Shown: positions 16,165 through 24,127 of the stretch, in pieces
Layout: the number at the start of each line of letters is the position of its first letter
Position numbering within the stretch: the first letter of the stretch is position 1
Assembly (NCBI RefSeq): GCF_000620465.1
Contig: NZ_JIBE01000003.1
Span: forward strand, 1,693,637-1,757,636
DNA length: 64,000 bases
Origin: Ralstonia sp. UNC404CL21Col
Lineage (GTDB): Bacteria; Pseudomonadota; Gammaproteobacteria; Burkholderiales; Burkholderiaceae
Direction: 5' to 3'
Made by a program: the position numbers and the translations under genes
Notes under the pieces: generated by a model
Told to the model about the DNA's origin: nothing
Seen by the model: the letters and a program-made list of their open reading frames with translations, nothing else
Databases searched by the model: none

Positions 16165-16905
16165 ATGAGCACGCCCGCGCTCCAGATCAAGGACCTGCAC
16201 GCCTGGTACGGCGAATCGCACATCCTGCATGGTGTCGACCTGACCGTGAACCGCGGCGAGGTGGTCACGCTGCTCGGCCGCAACGGCGCGGGCCGCACCA
16301 CCACGCTGCGCGCCATCATGGGCCTGGTGGGCACGCGCAAGGGCTCCATCGTCGTGCACGACGCAAGCGGCCAGGGCGTCGAAACGATCGACCTGCCGAC
16401 GCACAAGATCGCCCACTGCGGCATCGGTTATTGCCCCGAAGAGCGCGGCATCTTCTCGAGCCTCTCGTGCGAAGAAAACCTGATGCTGCCGCCGGTGTTG
16501 AAGGGGCAGGTGGCCAAGACCGGCAATGCCGGCATGAGCATCGAAGAAATCTACGAGATGTTCCCGAACCTGGCCGAGCGCCGCCAGAGCCAGGGCACGC
16601 GCCTGTCGGGCGGCGAGCAGCAGATGCTGGCGGTCGGGCGCATCCTGCGCACGGGCGCGAACCTGTTGCTGCTCGACGAGATTTCCGAGGGCCTTGCTCC
16701 GGTGATCGTGCAGGCGCTGGCCCGCATGATTCTGATGCTTAAGAAGCGCGGCTATACGGTCGTGATGGTGGAGCAGAACTTCCGCTTTGCCGCGCCGCTG
16801 GCAGATCGCTTTTATGTGATGGAACACGGCCGCATCGTCGAGCGTTTCGAGGCGGCGCAACTGCAGGACAAGATGCCGGTGCTGCACGAACTGCTCGGCG
16901 TGTAA
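16165..16905 (+). CDS. branched-chain amino acid/amide ABC transporter ATPase (LivF-like)
   Basis: A 246-residue ABC ATPase of the LivF group, partner of the LivG-like subunit. Signature LSGGEQQML, Walker B LLLLDEISEGLAP and the D/H-loop region MVEQNF are typical of LivF. The striking feature is Walker A: the sequence reads GRNGAGRTTT, with Arg44 (codon 16294-16296) in place of the invariant lysine that contacts the nucleotide phosphates. A conservative K-to-R change may keep some binding, and I have a vague memory of similar Burkholderiales LivF sequences, but hydrolysis at this site should be affected. Everything else in the operon looks intact. Confidence 0.9.
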   Translation: MSTPALQIKDLHAWYGESHILHGVDLTVNRGEVVTLLGRNGAGRTTTLRAIMGLVGTRKGSIVVHDASGQGVETIDLPTHKIAHCGIGYCPEERGIFSSLSCEENLMLPPVLKGQVAKTGNAGMSIEEIYEMFPNLAERRQSQGTRLSGGEQQMLAVGRILRTGANLLLLDEISEGLAPVIVQALARMILMLKKRGYTVVMVEQNFRFAAPLADRFYVMEHGRIVERFEAAQLQDKMPVLHELLGV

Positions 16906-16980
16906 GACGTTTTCCCGATCGACTTGCAAGACCCATGCGCCAGCGTGATCCGCGGCGCGCACGACACAGGAGACAAGACC

Positions 16981-18189
16981 ATGACACTCAAGAAGCTGGC
17001 TGGTGCATTGATGGCGGTAGGGCTGGGCGCGGCTGCATTCGGCGCGCATGCGCAGGTGAGCGGCGACAAGGTGAAGATCGGCTACATCACCGATCTCTCG
17101 GGTCTGTATGCCGACATCGACGGGCAGGGCGGTGTCGAGGCGGTCAAGATGGCGATCGAGGATGCGGGCGGCAAGGTGCTGGGCAAGCCGATCGAACTCG
17201 TGACGGCCGATCACCAGAACAAGGCCGACATTGCCGCATCGAAGGCGCGTGAATGGATGGACCAGCAAGGCCTGGACATGCTGCTGGGCGGCACGAACTC
17301 CGCCACGGGCCTGGCGATGAACAAGGTGGCCTCTGAGAAGAAGCGCGTGTTCATCGACATCGGTGCGGGCACGGCGCGCCTGACCAACGAAGAGTGCACG
17401 CCGTACACGATCCACTATGCATACGACACCGTGGCGCTGGCCAAGGGCACGGGCAGTGCGGTGGTCAAGCAGGGCGGCAAGTCGTGGTTTTTCCTGACTG
17501 CCGACTACGCCTTCGGCCATTCGCTGGAGAACGACACCACGGCCGTGGTCAAGGCCAACGGCGGCACGGTGGTGGGTTCGGTCAAGCACCCGCTGTCGGC
17601 GTCGGACTTCTCGTCGTACCTGCTGCAGGCGCAGTCGTCCAAGGCGCAGATCCTGGGCCTGGCCAATGCCGGCGGCGATACGATCAACTCGATCAAGGCG
17701 GCCAAGGAATTCGGCATCACCAAGTCGATGAAGATCGCCGGCCTGCTGATGTTCATCAACGACGTGCATAGCCTGGGCCTGCAGACGGCCGAAGGCCTGT
17801 TGATGACCGACAGCTGGTACTGGGACATGAACGACGCCACGCGCAAGTTCGCCAACCGCTACTTCATGAAGATGAAGAAGATGCCGAGCAGCCTGCAGGC
17901 GGCGGATTACTCGGCGGTGTCGAACTACATCAAGGCCGTGGCGGCTGCCGGCACGGACGATCCGGACAAGGTCATCGCGCAGCTCAAGAAGACCAAGATC
18001 GACGACTTCTACACGAAGGGCACCATCCGCCAGGACGGCCGTGCCATCCACGACATGTACCTGCTGCAGGTGAAGTCGCCGGCCGAATCGAAGAAGCCGT
18101 GGGATTACCTGAAGGTCGTGGCGACGATCCCGGGCGAGCAGGCTTTCACCACGCCGGCCGAGTCGAAGTGCTCGCTGATGAAGAAATAA
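16981..18189 (+). CDS. ABC transporter substrate-binding protein (HAAT family)
   Basis: A 402-residue periplasmic binding protein. The signal peptide runs to about AFGAHA-Q (residue 25), then a type I periplasmic-binding fold of the Leu/Ile/Val and amide group: KVKIGYITDLSGLYADIDGQGG, a ligand-site segment LGGTNSATGLAM, and LTADYAFGHSLENDTTAVV. The ligand is not evident; this subtype (with NEECTPYTIHYAYDT) is common in Burkholderiales and usually unassigned. It lies between the ATPase genes and the permease genes. A hairpin just downstream may raise its expression relative to the permeases. Confidence 0.9.
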   Translation: MTLKKLAGALMAVGLGAAAFGAHAQVSGDKVKIGYITDLSGLYADIDGQGGVEAVKMAIEDAGGKVLGKPIELVTADHQNKADIAASKAREWMDQQGLDMLLGGTNSATGLAMNKVASEKKRVFIDIGAGTARLTNEECTPYTIHYAYDTVALAKGTGSAVVKQGGKSWFFLTADYAFGHSLENDTTAVVKANGGTVVGSVKHPLSASDFSSYLLQAQSSKAQILGLANAGGDTINSIKAAKEFGITKSMKIAGLLMFINDVHSLGLQTAEGLLMTDSWYWDMNDATRKFANRYFMKMKKMPSSLQAADYSAVSNYIKAVAAAGTDDPDKVIAQLKKTKIDDFYTKGTIRQDGRAIHDMYLLQVKSPAESKKPWDYLKVVATIPGEQAFTTPAESKCSLMKK

Positions 18190-18204
18190 AAGCGTAGGCA
18201 ATCC

Positions 18205-18234
18205 GGCGCCGCCGTCCGTGTGGAGGGCGGCGCC
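18205..18234 (+). repeat. stem-loop between binding protein and permease genes
   Basis: GGCGCCGCC and its complement form a 9-base GC stem around an 11-base loop, 16 bases past the binding-protein stop, without a T tract. This position is typical of hairpins that protect the binding-protein mRNA and lower permease expression. Confidence 0.55.
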
Positions 18235-18269
18235 ATCAACGTTGTGTTGGCGTTCTTCTCCTGACCGCG

Positions 18270-19154
18270 ATGGAAATTTTCGGCGTTCCGCTACCGGCCA
18301 TGCTCAGCCAGCTGCTGCTGGGTCTGGTCAACGGTTCCTTCTATGCGATGTTGAGCCTGGGCCTTGCGGTCATCTTCGGGCTGCTCAACGTCATCAATTT
18401 TGCGCACGGGGCGCTGTTCATGCTGGGCGCGGTGCTCACGTGGATGGGCTTCTCGTACCTGGGCGTGCCGTACTGGGCGATGCTGGTGCTGTCGCCCCTG
18501 GTGATCGGCCTGCTGGGCGTGGTGATCGAACGCACGCTGCTGCGGTTCATCTACAAGCTCGATCACCTCTATGGCCTGCTGCTCACGCTGGGCGTGACGC
18601 TCGTCATCGAAGGCGTGTTCCGCGCCATCTACGGCGTCTCGGGCCTGCCGTACGACACGCCCCAGCTGCTGCAGGGCGCCACCGACCTCGGCTTCATGAT
18701 GCTGCCCAACTATCGCGCGTGGGTGGTGGTGGCGTCGCTGGCGGTGTGCTTCGCCACGTGGTTCATGATCGAGAAGACCAAGCTGGGCGCGTACCTGCGC
18801 GCCGGCACCGAGAACCCGAAGCTGGTCGAAGCCTTTGGCGTGAACGTGCCGCTGATGGTCACGCTCACCTACGGTTTTGGCGTGGCGCTGGCGGCGTTTG
18901 CGGGCGTGCTGGCGGCACCGGTCATCCAGATCTCGCCGTTGATGGGGCAGAGCATGATCATCACCGTCTTTGCGGTGGTGGTGATCGGCGGCATGGGGTC
19001 GATTCTCGGCTCGATCGTCACCGGCCTCGGCCTGGGCGTGATCGAAGGGCTGACCAAGGTGTTTTATCCACAGGCGTCGGCGACCGTGGTGTTCGTGATC
19101 ATGGTGCTGGTGCTGCTGGTGCGTCCGGCGGGCCTGTTCGGTAAAGAGAAATGA
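18270..19154 (+). CDS. branched-chain amino acid/amide ABC transporter permease (LivH-like)
   Basis: A 294-residue inner membrane permease with about eight helices. It starts in the LivH manner, QLLLGLVNGSFYAMLSLGLAVIFGLLNVINFAHG, and has the family motifs RAGTENPKLVEAFGVNV and GGMGSILGSIVTGLGLGVIE, the coupling region for the ATPases. It pairs with the LivM-like subunit whose start overlaps its stop by four bases (ATGA). Confidence 0.92.
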   Translation: MEIFGVPLPAMLSQLLLGLVNGSFYAMLSLGLAVIFGLLNVINFAHGALFMLGAVLTWMGFSYLGVPYWAMLVLSPLVIGLLGVVIERTLLRFIYKLDHLYGLLLTLGVTLVIEGVFRAIYGVSGLPYDTPQLLQGATDLGFMMLPNYRAWVVVASLAVCFATWFMIEKTKLGAYLRAGTENPKLVEAFGVNVPLMVTLTYGFGVALAAFAGVLAAPVIQISPLMGQSMIITVFAVVVIGGMGSILGSIVTGLGLGVIEGLTKVFYPQASATVVFVIMVLVLLVRPAGLFGKEK

Positions 19155-20155
19155 GCGGCGCGGCCAACATGACCAATTCCTCTTCCCTCAAATACGTCCT
19201 GTACGGCCTGCTTCTGGTGGCGCTGATTGCCGCGCCGCTGGTGGGCGCGTATCCGGTGTTCGTCGCCAAGCTGCTGTGCTTTGCGCTGTTTGCTTCTGCC
19301 TTCAACCTGCTGCTGGGCTACACCGGCCTGCTGTCGTTCGGGCATGCGGCGTTCTTTGGCGGCGCGGGCTACGTGGCCGGTTACATGATGCGCGACCTGC
19401 ACGTCACGCCTGAGCTTGGCTTGCTGGCCGGCACCGCAGCGGGCGCGTTCATCGGTCTGGTCGTCGGCCTGCTGGCCATCCGCCGCCAAGGCATCTACTT
19501 CGCCATGATCACGCTGGCGCTGGCGCAGATGCTGTACTTCTTCTGCTTGCAGGTGCCGTTCACCGGCGGTGAAGATGGCCTGCAGGGCGTGCCGCGCGGC
19601 AAGCTGTTCGGCGTGCTGGACCTGTCGTCGGACATGACGCTGTACTACGTGGTGCTTGTGATCGTGGTCGCGGCGTTCCTGCTGATCGTGCGCACGATCC
19701 ACTCGCCGTTCGGGCAGATTCTCAAGGCGATCAAGGAGAACGAGCCGCGCGCCACGTCCCTCGGCTACGACACCGATCGCTTCAAGCTGCTGGCGTTCGT
19801 GCTGTCGGCGGCGCTCACGGGCCTGGCCGGTGCGCTGAAGACGCTGGTGCTCGGCTTCGAGACGCTCACCGATGTGCACTGGTCGATGTCCGGCTCGGTC
19901 ATCCTGATGACGCTGGTCGGCGGCCTCGGTATCCTGTCCGGCCCGCTGCTGGGCGCCGCGCTGGTGATTGCACTGGAAAACAAGCTCGGCGACATCGGCA
20001 GCTTCCTGGCCGGTGCCACCGGCATCGAGGGCTTCAATATCCTCGGCGAATCGGTCACCACGGTGACGGGCGCGATCTTCGTGATCTGCGTGCTGACGTT
20101 CCGCCGCGGCATCATGGGCGAAATTGCGGCGCGCGTGCCTTGGTTGCGACGTTGA
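19151..20155 (+). CDS. branched-chain amino acid/amide ABC transporter permease (LivM-like)
   Basis: A 334-residue inner membrane permease of the LivM type. Typical stretches are LLGYTGLLSFGHAAFFGGAGYVAGYM, LAIRRQGIYFAMITLALAQM, and GQILKAIKENEPRATSLGYD, the cytoplasmic coupling loop. It overlaps the LivH-like gene by four bases, so the two permeases are translationally coupled. It is the last of the five transporter genes; a hairpin terminator lies 200 bases downstream. Confidence 0.92.
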   Translation: MSGAANMTNSSSLKYVLYGLLLVALIAAPLVGAYPVFVAKLLCFALFASAFNLLLGYTGLLSFGHAAFFGGAGYVAGYMMRDLHVTPELGLLAGTAAGAFIGLVVGLLAIRRQGIYFAMITLALAQMLYFFCLQVPFTGGEDGLQGVPRGKLFGVLDLSSDMTLYYVVLVIVVAAFLLIVRTIHSPFGQILKAIKENEPRATSLGYDTDRFKLLAFVLSAALTGLAGALKTLVLGFETLTDVHWSMSGSVILMTLVGGLGILSGPLLGAALVIALENKLGDIGSFLAGATGIEGFNILGESVTTVTGAIFVICVLTFRRGIMGEIAARVPWLRR

Positions 20156-20355
20156 CGCCACAATGCCCGAAGATGCCGGCAAATTTCACCCGAACGGCTG
20201 ATCTTGGTGCCTGATGCACCGTAAGGGTTTGCTCTAGTTGCTGCATTGCGGTGCATCTTTTACAGTCGCGTTACGGTTTTCGCACGAGATAAATGAGGCG
20301 GGAGCGAGGAGACGACAGCACACACCGCACGTACGGTGGAGATGCAAAATAGATG

Positions 20356-20388
20356 AAGGCCCTGCCAGGCGATCCCCGGCAGGGCCTT
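20356..20388. terminator. bidirectional intrinsic terminator
   Basis: An 11-base stem (AAGGCCCTGCC and complement) with an 11-base loop and a T run on the plus side; it separates the transporter operon from the convergent small gene, whose stop is immediately adjacent. The 200 bases before it (20156-20355) contain nothing I recognise. Confidence 0.75.
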
Positions 20389-20640
20389 TTAGTTTGTGCG
20401 CTCGCTTTCCGCCAGGGCGCCGGCCAGCAGTGCACGGCCCCGGGCGCTGACCGTCACCAACTGCAGCCCCGGCGCGGAGTCGGGCACGCAGTCCACCAGC
20501 CCGTCGATGCAGGCATCCTCCCAGATCGACAAACGCGGGCACGACGTCCGCCACGTTTCCAGCACTTCAGCGTAGGGCCGCGGCCGCTCGGCCAGCGACT
20601 GCAGCAATTGCAGGGTGAGGGCGCGGGTCGGATCGGCCAT
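20389..20640 (-). CDS. conserved small hypothetical protein
   Basis: An 83-residue soluble protein with no recognised domain. The first half looks helical (TRALTLQLLQSLAERPRPYAEVLETWRTSCPRLSIWEDA) and the C-terminal half reads like a short beta hairpin (LQLVTVSARGRALL), which together resemble a winged-helix fold, the last part being a common wing pattern in DNA-binding proteins. This is inference. I recall similar sequences in other Burkholderiales but no function. The start at 20640 has GGAG seven bases upstream; the reading to 20736 is less likely. Confidence 0.6.
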   Translation of the reverse strand: MADPTRALTLQLLQSLAERPRPYAEVLETWRTSCPRLSIWEDACIDGLVDCVPDSAPGLQLVTVSARGRALLAGALAESERTN

Positions 20641-20759
20641 GGCGGGCTCCAAGGGATGACGCATCCATTCTGGTTCGCGCCCATTCACAAGAGAAATGCA
20701 TTCGGTGTCGACGCCTATGCGCGCACTGCATGACAATGGCGCCTTCGCCTGAGCCGCCC

Positions 20760-21197
20760 ATGACCTTGTCCACTCGCCTTGCCACGCCCGAAGACCGGCC
20801 GCGATTGCTGGCCGCCGTCGCGTCGACCGCGCCGCCGCTGCAGTTGGCGCATGCCATCGATACGCTGCTCGCCCATCCGAGCGTGCATCCGTGCTTCCTT
20901 GTTGAAATGGGTGAAGAGCTGGCCGGCGTGGCGCCGATCACGCTCGTGCCGCATCTGGCGCTGGGCGGTTTGGTGGCGTGGTTGCCGGTCGGCGTGATGG
21001 TGCTTTCCGGCGACGCGGCCGCGCGCGATGCGGCCCTGGCGGCCGTCAATGAGTACGCCAGGGCACATGGCATACTCCACGTCCTGTTGCCGCCCGTGGC
21101 GCTCTCGGCTGAAGACGCCGCAGCGCTCGGCTTTGCGCCCGACGCATTGGGCTGCTGGCGGCGCAGCGCACGTCCGTCGCCCAAGTCGCTGGGCTAA
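20760..21197 (+). CDS. GNAT-like protein, possible N-acetyltransferase
   Basis: A 145-residue protein (155 if the ATG at 20730 is used). The start TRLATPEDRPRLLAAVA is the typical first strand and helix of GNAT acetyltransferases, and EMGEELAGVAPITLVPHL could be the beta2-beta3 hairpin, but the acetyl-CoA loop Q/R-x-x-G-x-G/A is not clear, so the activity is uncertain. A central hydrophobic stretch (GGLVAWLPVGVMVLSG) matches a core strand. It is followed 22 bases later by a membrane protein gene in the same direction. Function unknown. Confidence 0.55.
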   Translation: MTLSTRLATPEDRPRLLAAVASTAPPLQLAHAIDTLLAHPSVHPCFLVEMGEELAGVAPITLVPHLALGGLVAWLPVGVMVLSGDAAARDAALAAVNEYARAHGILHVLLPPVALSAEDAAALGFAPDALGCWRRSARPSPKSLG

Positions 21198-21219
21198 TCC
21201 TTCCCGTTTCGTTTCTCTG

Positions 21220-21978
21220 ATGGAATTCGCTTTGCTCGCCGTGGCCGGTTTTCTGGCCGGCCTGATCGATGCCGTGGCCGGTGGCGGCGGCCTGGTGCAG
21301 ATTCCCGCGCTGTTCTCGGCGTATCCGAACATCGCGCCCGCCACGCTCATCGGCACCAACAAAGTCGCGTCGATGTCGGGCACGGCGACGGCGGCGGTGC
21401 GCTACGGCCGCACGGTGCGCATCTACTGGGGCGCGACGGCGCCGGCGGTGGTCACGGCGTTTGTGTTTTCGCTGCTCGGCGCGTGGGCGCTCACGCATAT
21501 TCCGGCCGAGCCGCTGCGCCGTGCGCTGCCGTTCGTGCTGGCGGTGCTGCTCGTCTACACGGTGGCCAAGAAGAATCTGGGCGCCGATCACGCCCCGAGC
21601 CTCAAGGGCTGGCGCGAGCGCGCGGCGGCGTTGCTTGCCGGCGCGGCCATCGGTTTCTACGACGGCGTGTTTGGCCCGGGCACCGGCAGCTTTCTGATGA
21701 TCGTGTTCGTGCGCGTGTTTGGGTACGACTTCCTGCATGCGTCGGCGTCTACCAAGATCGTCAATCTGGCGACCAACGTGGCTGCGCTGTTGCTGCTGGC
21801 CGCCAAGGGGCACGTCTGGTGGCAGCTCGGCCTGGTGATGGCGGTTGCCAACGTCGCCGGCAATCAGGTCGGCAGCCACCTCGCGCTGCGGCACGGCAGC
21901 CGCTTCGTGCGCAAGGTGTTCATCGTGGTGGTGCTGGCGTTGATTTTGAAGACGGCTTACGACGCCTTCATCCGTTGA
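21220..21978 (+). CDS. TSUP family sulfite/organosulfonate exporter-like membrane protein
   Basis: A 252-residue membrane protein with about eight helices from the TauE/SafE (TSUP) family. The N-terminal repeat GFLAGLIDAVAGGGGLVQIPAL and the internal repeat GFYDGVFGPGTGSFLMIVFV are the two family hallmark motifs. TSUP proteins move sulfite, sulfonates or other small anions; the substrate here cannot be told. I chose the ATG at 21220, at the start of the first hydrophobic helix. Its 3 prime end overlaps that of the convergent cupin gene by 11 bases. Confidence 0.88.
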   Translation: MEFALLAVAGFLAGLIDAVAGGGGLVQIPALFSAYPNIAPATLIGTNKVASMSGTATAAVRYGRTVRIYWGATAPAVVTAFVFSLLGAWALTHIPAEPLRRALPFVLAVLLVYTVAKKNLGADHAPSLKGWRERAAALLAGAAIGFYDGVFGPGTGSFLMIVFVRVFGYDFLHASASTKIVNLATNVAALLLLAAKGHVWWQLGLVMAVANVAGNQVGSHLALRHGSRFVRKVFIVVVLALILKTAYDAFIR

Positions 21979-22345
21979 GTTGCTTCTCGAGCGCGACGCT
22001 GCGCTCGGTAACGACATCGCCCGTGTGCTGCGTGGTTACGGTTTCGATCAGCATGATTCCGCATTCTTCGTCGGCCACCGGAAAGTGACGCACGCCGCGC
22101 GGCACGACGCAGAATTCGCCGGGGCCGAGGTGCACATCGGCGCGGTCTTCGAAAGCGATTTTCAGGTGGCCGTAGACCACGAAGAACAGCTCGTCTTCAT
22201 TCGGGTGGTCATGCCAGACGAACTCGCCTTTGAGCTTGGCGACCTTGATGTATTGGTCGTTGACCTGGCCGACGACGCGCGGCGACCAATAGTCCGTGAC
22301 CTGTTCCAGCGCCTGCGTGACCTGTACGGCGTGTCCTGCGAGCAT
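21968..22345 (-). CDS. cupin domain protein
   Basis: A 125-residue single-domain cupin. The metal-binding motif 1 is visible as WHDHPNEDELFFVVYG (His45, His47, Glu51) and motif 2 as PGEFCVVPRGVRHFP (His87), so a mononuclear metal site is complete. Such small cupins include isomerases and dioxygenases, and many have no assigned role; the function is unknown here. The start at 22345 begins the conserved part; a longer reading to 22408 is possible but less typical. Confidence 0.8.
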   Translation of the reverse strand: MLAGHAVQVTQALEQVTDYWSPRVVGQVNDQYIKVAKLKGEFVWHDHPNEDELFFVVYGHLKIAFEDRADVHLGPGEFCVVPRGVRHFPVADEECGIMLIETVTTQHTGDVVTERSVALEKQLNG

Positions 22346-22514
22346 GATGCGCTCCGATGTGTGGGAAGGCACTGAAGATAAGGGCGGGCGCCGTGCATTC
22401 CCAACCAAACTTTCTAATCGCGCCGATCACGCGGGCTAATGCGCGGTGCGTTGTCACCGTGTTGCCGCACGAGCGGGCTACGCTGCAAGGTTCTGCATTT
22501 GCCCGCGCAGCATC

Positions 22515-23066
22515 ATGGCCCTGAGTCTCGACGACATCCGCACGCTGTTCGACCGCCACGGCAACATTGCCTACAGCGGCGAGCCCGTCACGCAACGCGA
22601 ACATGCCCTGCAGACGGCGGCGTTGGCGGAGGCGGCCGGCGCGTCGGATGCGCTGATCACGGCGGCGCTGCTGCACGACCTCGGTCATTTGCTGAACCTG
22701 CAGGGCGAGACGCCGACCGCCCACGGCATTGACGATCAGCACCAGTACTTTGCGCTGCCGTTTCTGCGTGCGACGTTTTCCGATGCCGTGCTCGAGCCGA
22801 TCCGCCTGCATGTGGATGCCAAGCGCTGCCTGTGCGCGATGGATGCGCATTACTACGCGCGCCTCTCAGCCGATTCCGTACGGAGCTTGGCGCTGCAGGG
22901 CGGCGTGTTTTCGGCGCAGGAAGCCGAGGCCTTCATGCAGCGTCCGTACGCCGCCGATGCGCTGCAGCTGCGCCAGTGGGACGACCTCGCCAAGGTGGCC
23001 GGGCAGCGCACGCCTGATCTTGCGCACTTCCTGGCGACGGCCGCGCGGGTTTCAGCGGCAGCCTAG
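22515..23066 (+). CDS. HD-domain oxygenase, PhnZ-like
   Basis: A 183-residue HD-domain protein of the group annotated as phosphonate-degradation-associated HDIG protein. The set of residues I remember as important in PhnZ is present at a constant offset: Tyr20 and Glu23 (gate), iron ligands His30, His54-Asp55, His76, His99 and Asp157, and substrate-contact His58 and Lys103. PhnZ is a mixed-valence diiron oxygenase that cleaves 2-amino-1-hydroxyethylphosphonate. No PhnY or other phosphonate gene is nearby, so the substrate may be different. The start at 22515 fits the family length. It overlaps the convergent dehydratase-like gene by 15 bases. Confidence 0.82.
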   Translation: MALSLDDIRTLFDRHGNIAYSGEPVTQREHALQTAALAEAAGASDALITAALLHDLGHLLNLQGETPTAHGIDDQHQYFALPFLRATFSDAVLEPIRLHVDAKRCLCAMDAHYYARLSADSVRSLALQGGVFSAQEAEAFMQRPYAADALQLRQWDDLAKVAGQRTPDLAHFLATAARVSAAA

Positions 23067-24020
23067 GCTGCGCAGCGTCGCGCCCACGGCTTCGTCCCAC
23101 GGCGTGTGCGGTTCGGCGCCGAGTGCCTGCACGAGCTTGGCGTTGTCCATGCGCACCGGGTATTGCCACAGGTATCGCATCTCGCGCATCTCGCGCAGCA
23201 TCTCCGAGAACGGCGCCAGCGCAGGCATCAGCCACCACGGGAAGGCGCGCGTCTTGACCGGGCGGCCCACCGCGCGGCCAATCGCGGCGGCCATCTGCGT
23301 GCCGTCGGCATCCCAGTGACCGCGCATGTGGTAGACGGCAAAGTTCGGCAGACGGTCGCCTTGCTCGACAAGACGCAGCATCGTTTCGGCCACGTCCGGC
23401 AGGTATGCCCATTGATGGCCGATGCCCGCGGCGCCGGGCTGCGTGACGGTGCGGACGGGCTTGCCCGGCTTGACCAGCGCGCCGGCAAACCACGTGTTGC
23501 CGGTTTGCGGCCCGAAGAAATCGCCGGCGCGCACGATCAGGCTGCGCACGCCGTCTGCGCTGGCGGCCTGCATGCGGCGCTCCAGCTCTGCGCGGATCTT
23601 GCCCTTGCGCGTGAGCGGTGCCTGCGCAGTCGTTTCGCGCAGCAGGGGAAACGTGTCCGGCGCAAAGTTGTACACCGTGCCCGGCAGCACGATGCGCGCT
23701 CCTGAAGCACGGGCGGCGGCGATGGTGTTGTCGATCATCGGCAGCACCAGCCCGGCCCAGTTCTGGTAGCCCGGCGGGTTGACGGCGTGGATGATCAGTT
23801 CCGCGCCTTGCGCCGCGCCGACCACGTCTTCGCGCACCATCGCGTCGCCGCGAATCCATTCGAACGCGGTGTTGCGGTTCGTCAGCGCCTCCGGATTGCG
23901 CTGCAGCGCCCGGACATGCCAGCCGCGTGCCACCAGCCGACGGGCCACTTCACCGCCGATGCCGCCGGTGGCGCCCAGTACCAATGCGATGCGTTTTGCC
24001 TGTTGGTTTGCCTGTTCCAT
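23052..24020 (-). CDS. NAD-dependent epimerase/dehydratase family protein
   Basis: A 322-residue extended short-chain dehydrogenase. The NAD(P) motif LVLGATGGIGGEVARRL (about 13-29) begins a Rossmann fold; a VIHAVNPPGY segment and RAGDFFGP follow as in sugar-epimerase-like and atypical SDR enzymes. The canonical active-site Tyr-x3-Lys is not clear, since the position after LPGTVYNFAP lacks the usual Lys, so this may be an atypical member that only binds nucleotide. It is divergent from a LysR gene with 105 bases between, and is its likely target. Confidence 0.8.
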   Translation of the reverse strand: MEQANQQAKRIALVLGATGGIGGEVARRLVARGWHVRALQRNPEALTNRNTAFEWIRGDAMVREDVVGAAQGAELIIHAVNPPGYQNWAGLVLPMIDNTIAAARASGARIVLPGTVYNFAPDTFPLLRETTAQAPLTRKGKIRAELERRMQAASADGVRSLIVRAGDFFGPQTGNTWFAGALVKPGKPVRTVTQPGAAGIGHQWAYLPDVAETMLRLVEQGDRLPNFAVYHMRGHWDADGTQMAAAIGRAVGRPVKTRAFPWWLMPALAPFSEMLREMREMRYLWQYPVRMDNAKLVQALGAEPHTPWDEAVGATLRSLGCR

Positions 24021-24113
24021 GACCGTGCTCCTGAAGTGTGGGAGAGCGTTGCGATGGACGCATTCTGGGCGCGACTGTGCTTCAATGGAATTGTTGATGA
24101 TAAGCGTGCAGCT

Positions 24114-24127
24114 ATACGAATTTGTAT
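24114..24127. promoter_or_regulatory. palindrome overlapping LysR start codon
   Basis: ATACGAATTTGTAT, a 14-base near-perfect palindrome (ATAC-N6-GTAT), overlaps the ATG of the LysR gene at 24126. This is a likely operator for autoregulation and for control of the divergent epimerase gene. Confidence 0.5.

Noticed and set aside
16138..18201. Long minus-strand open frame across the LivF and binding-protein genes
   Set aside because: Composition artefact; both plus-strand genes have clear families, a signal peptide and ribosome binding sites.
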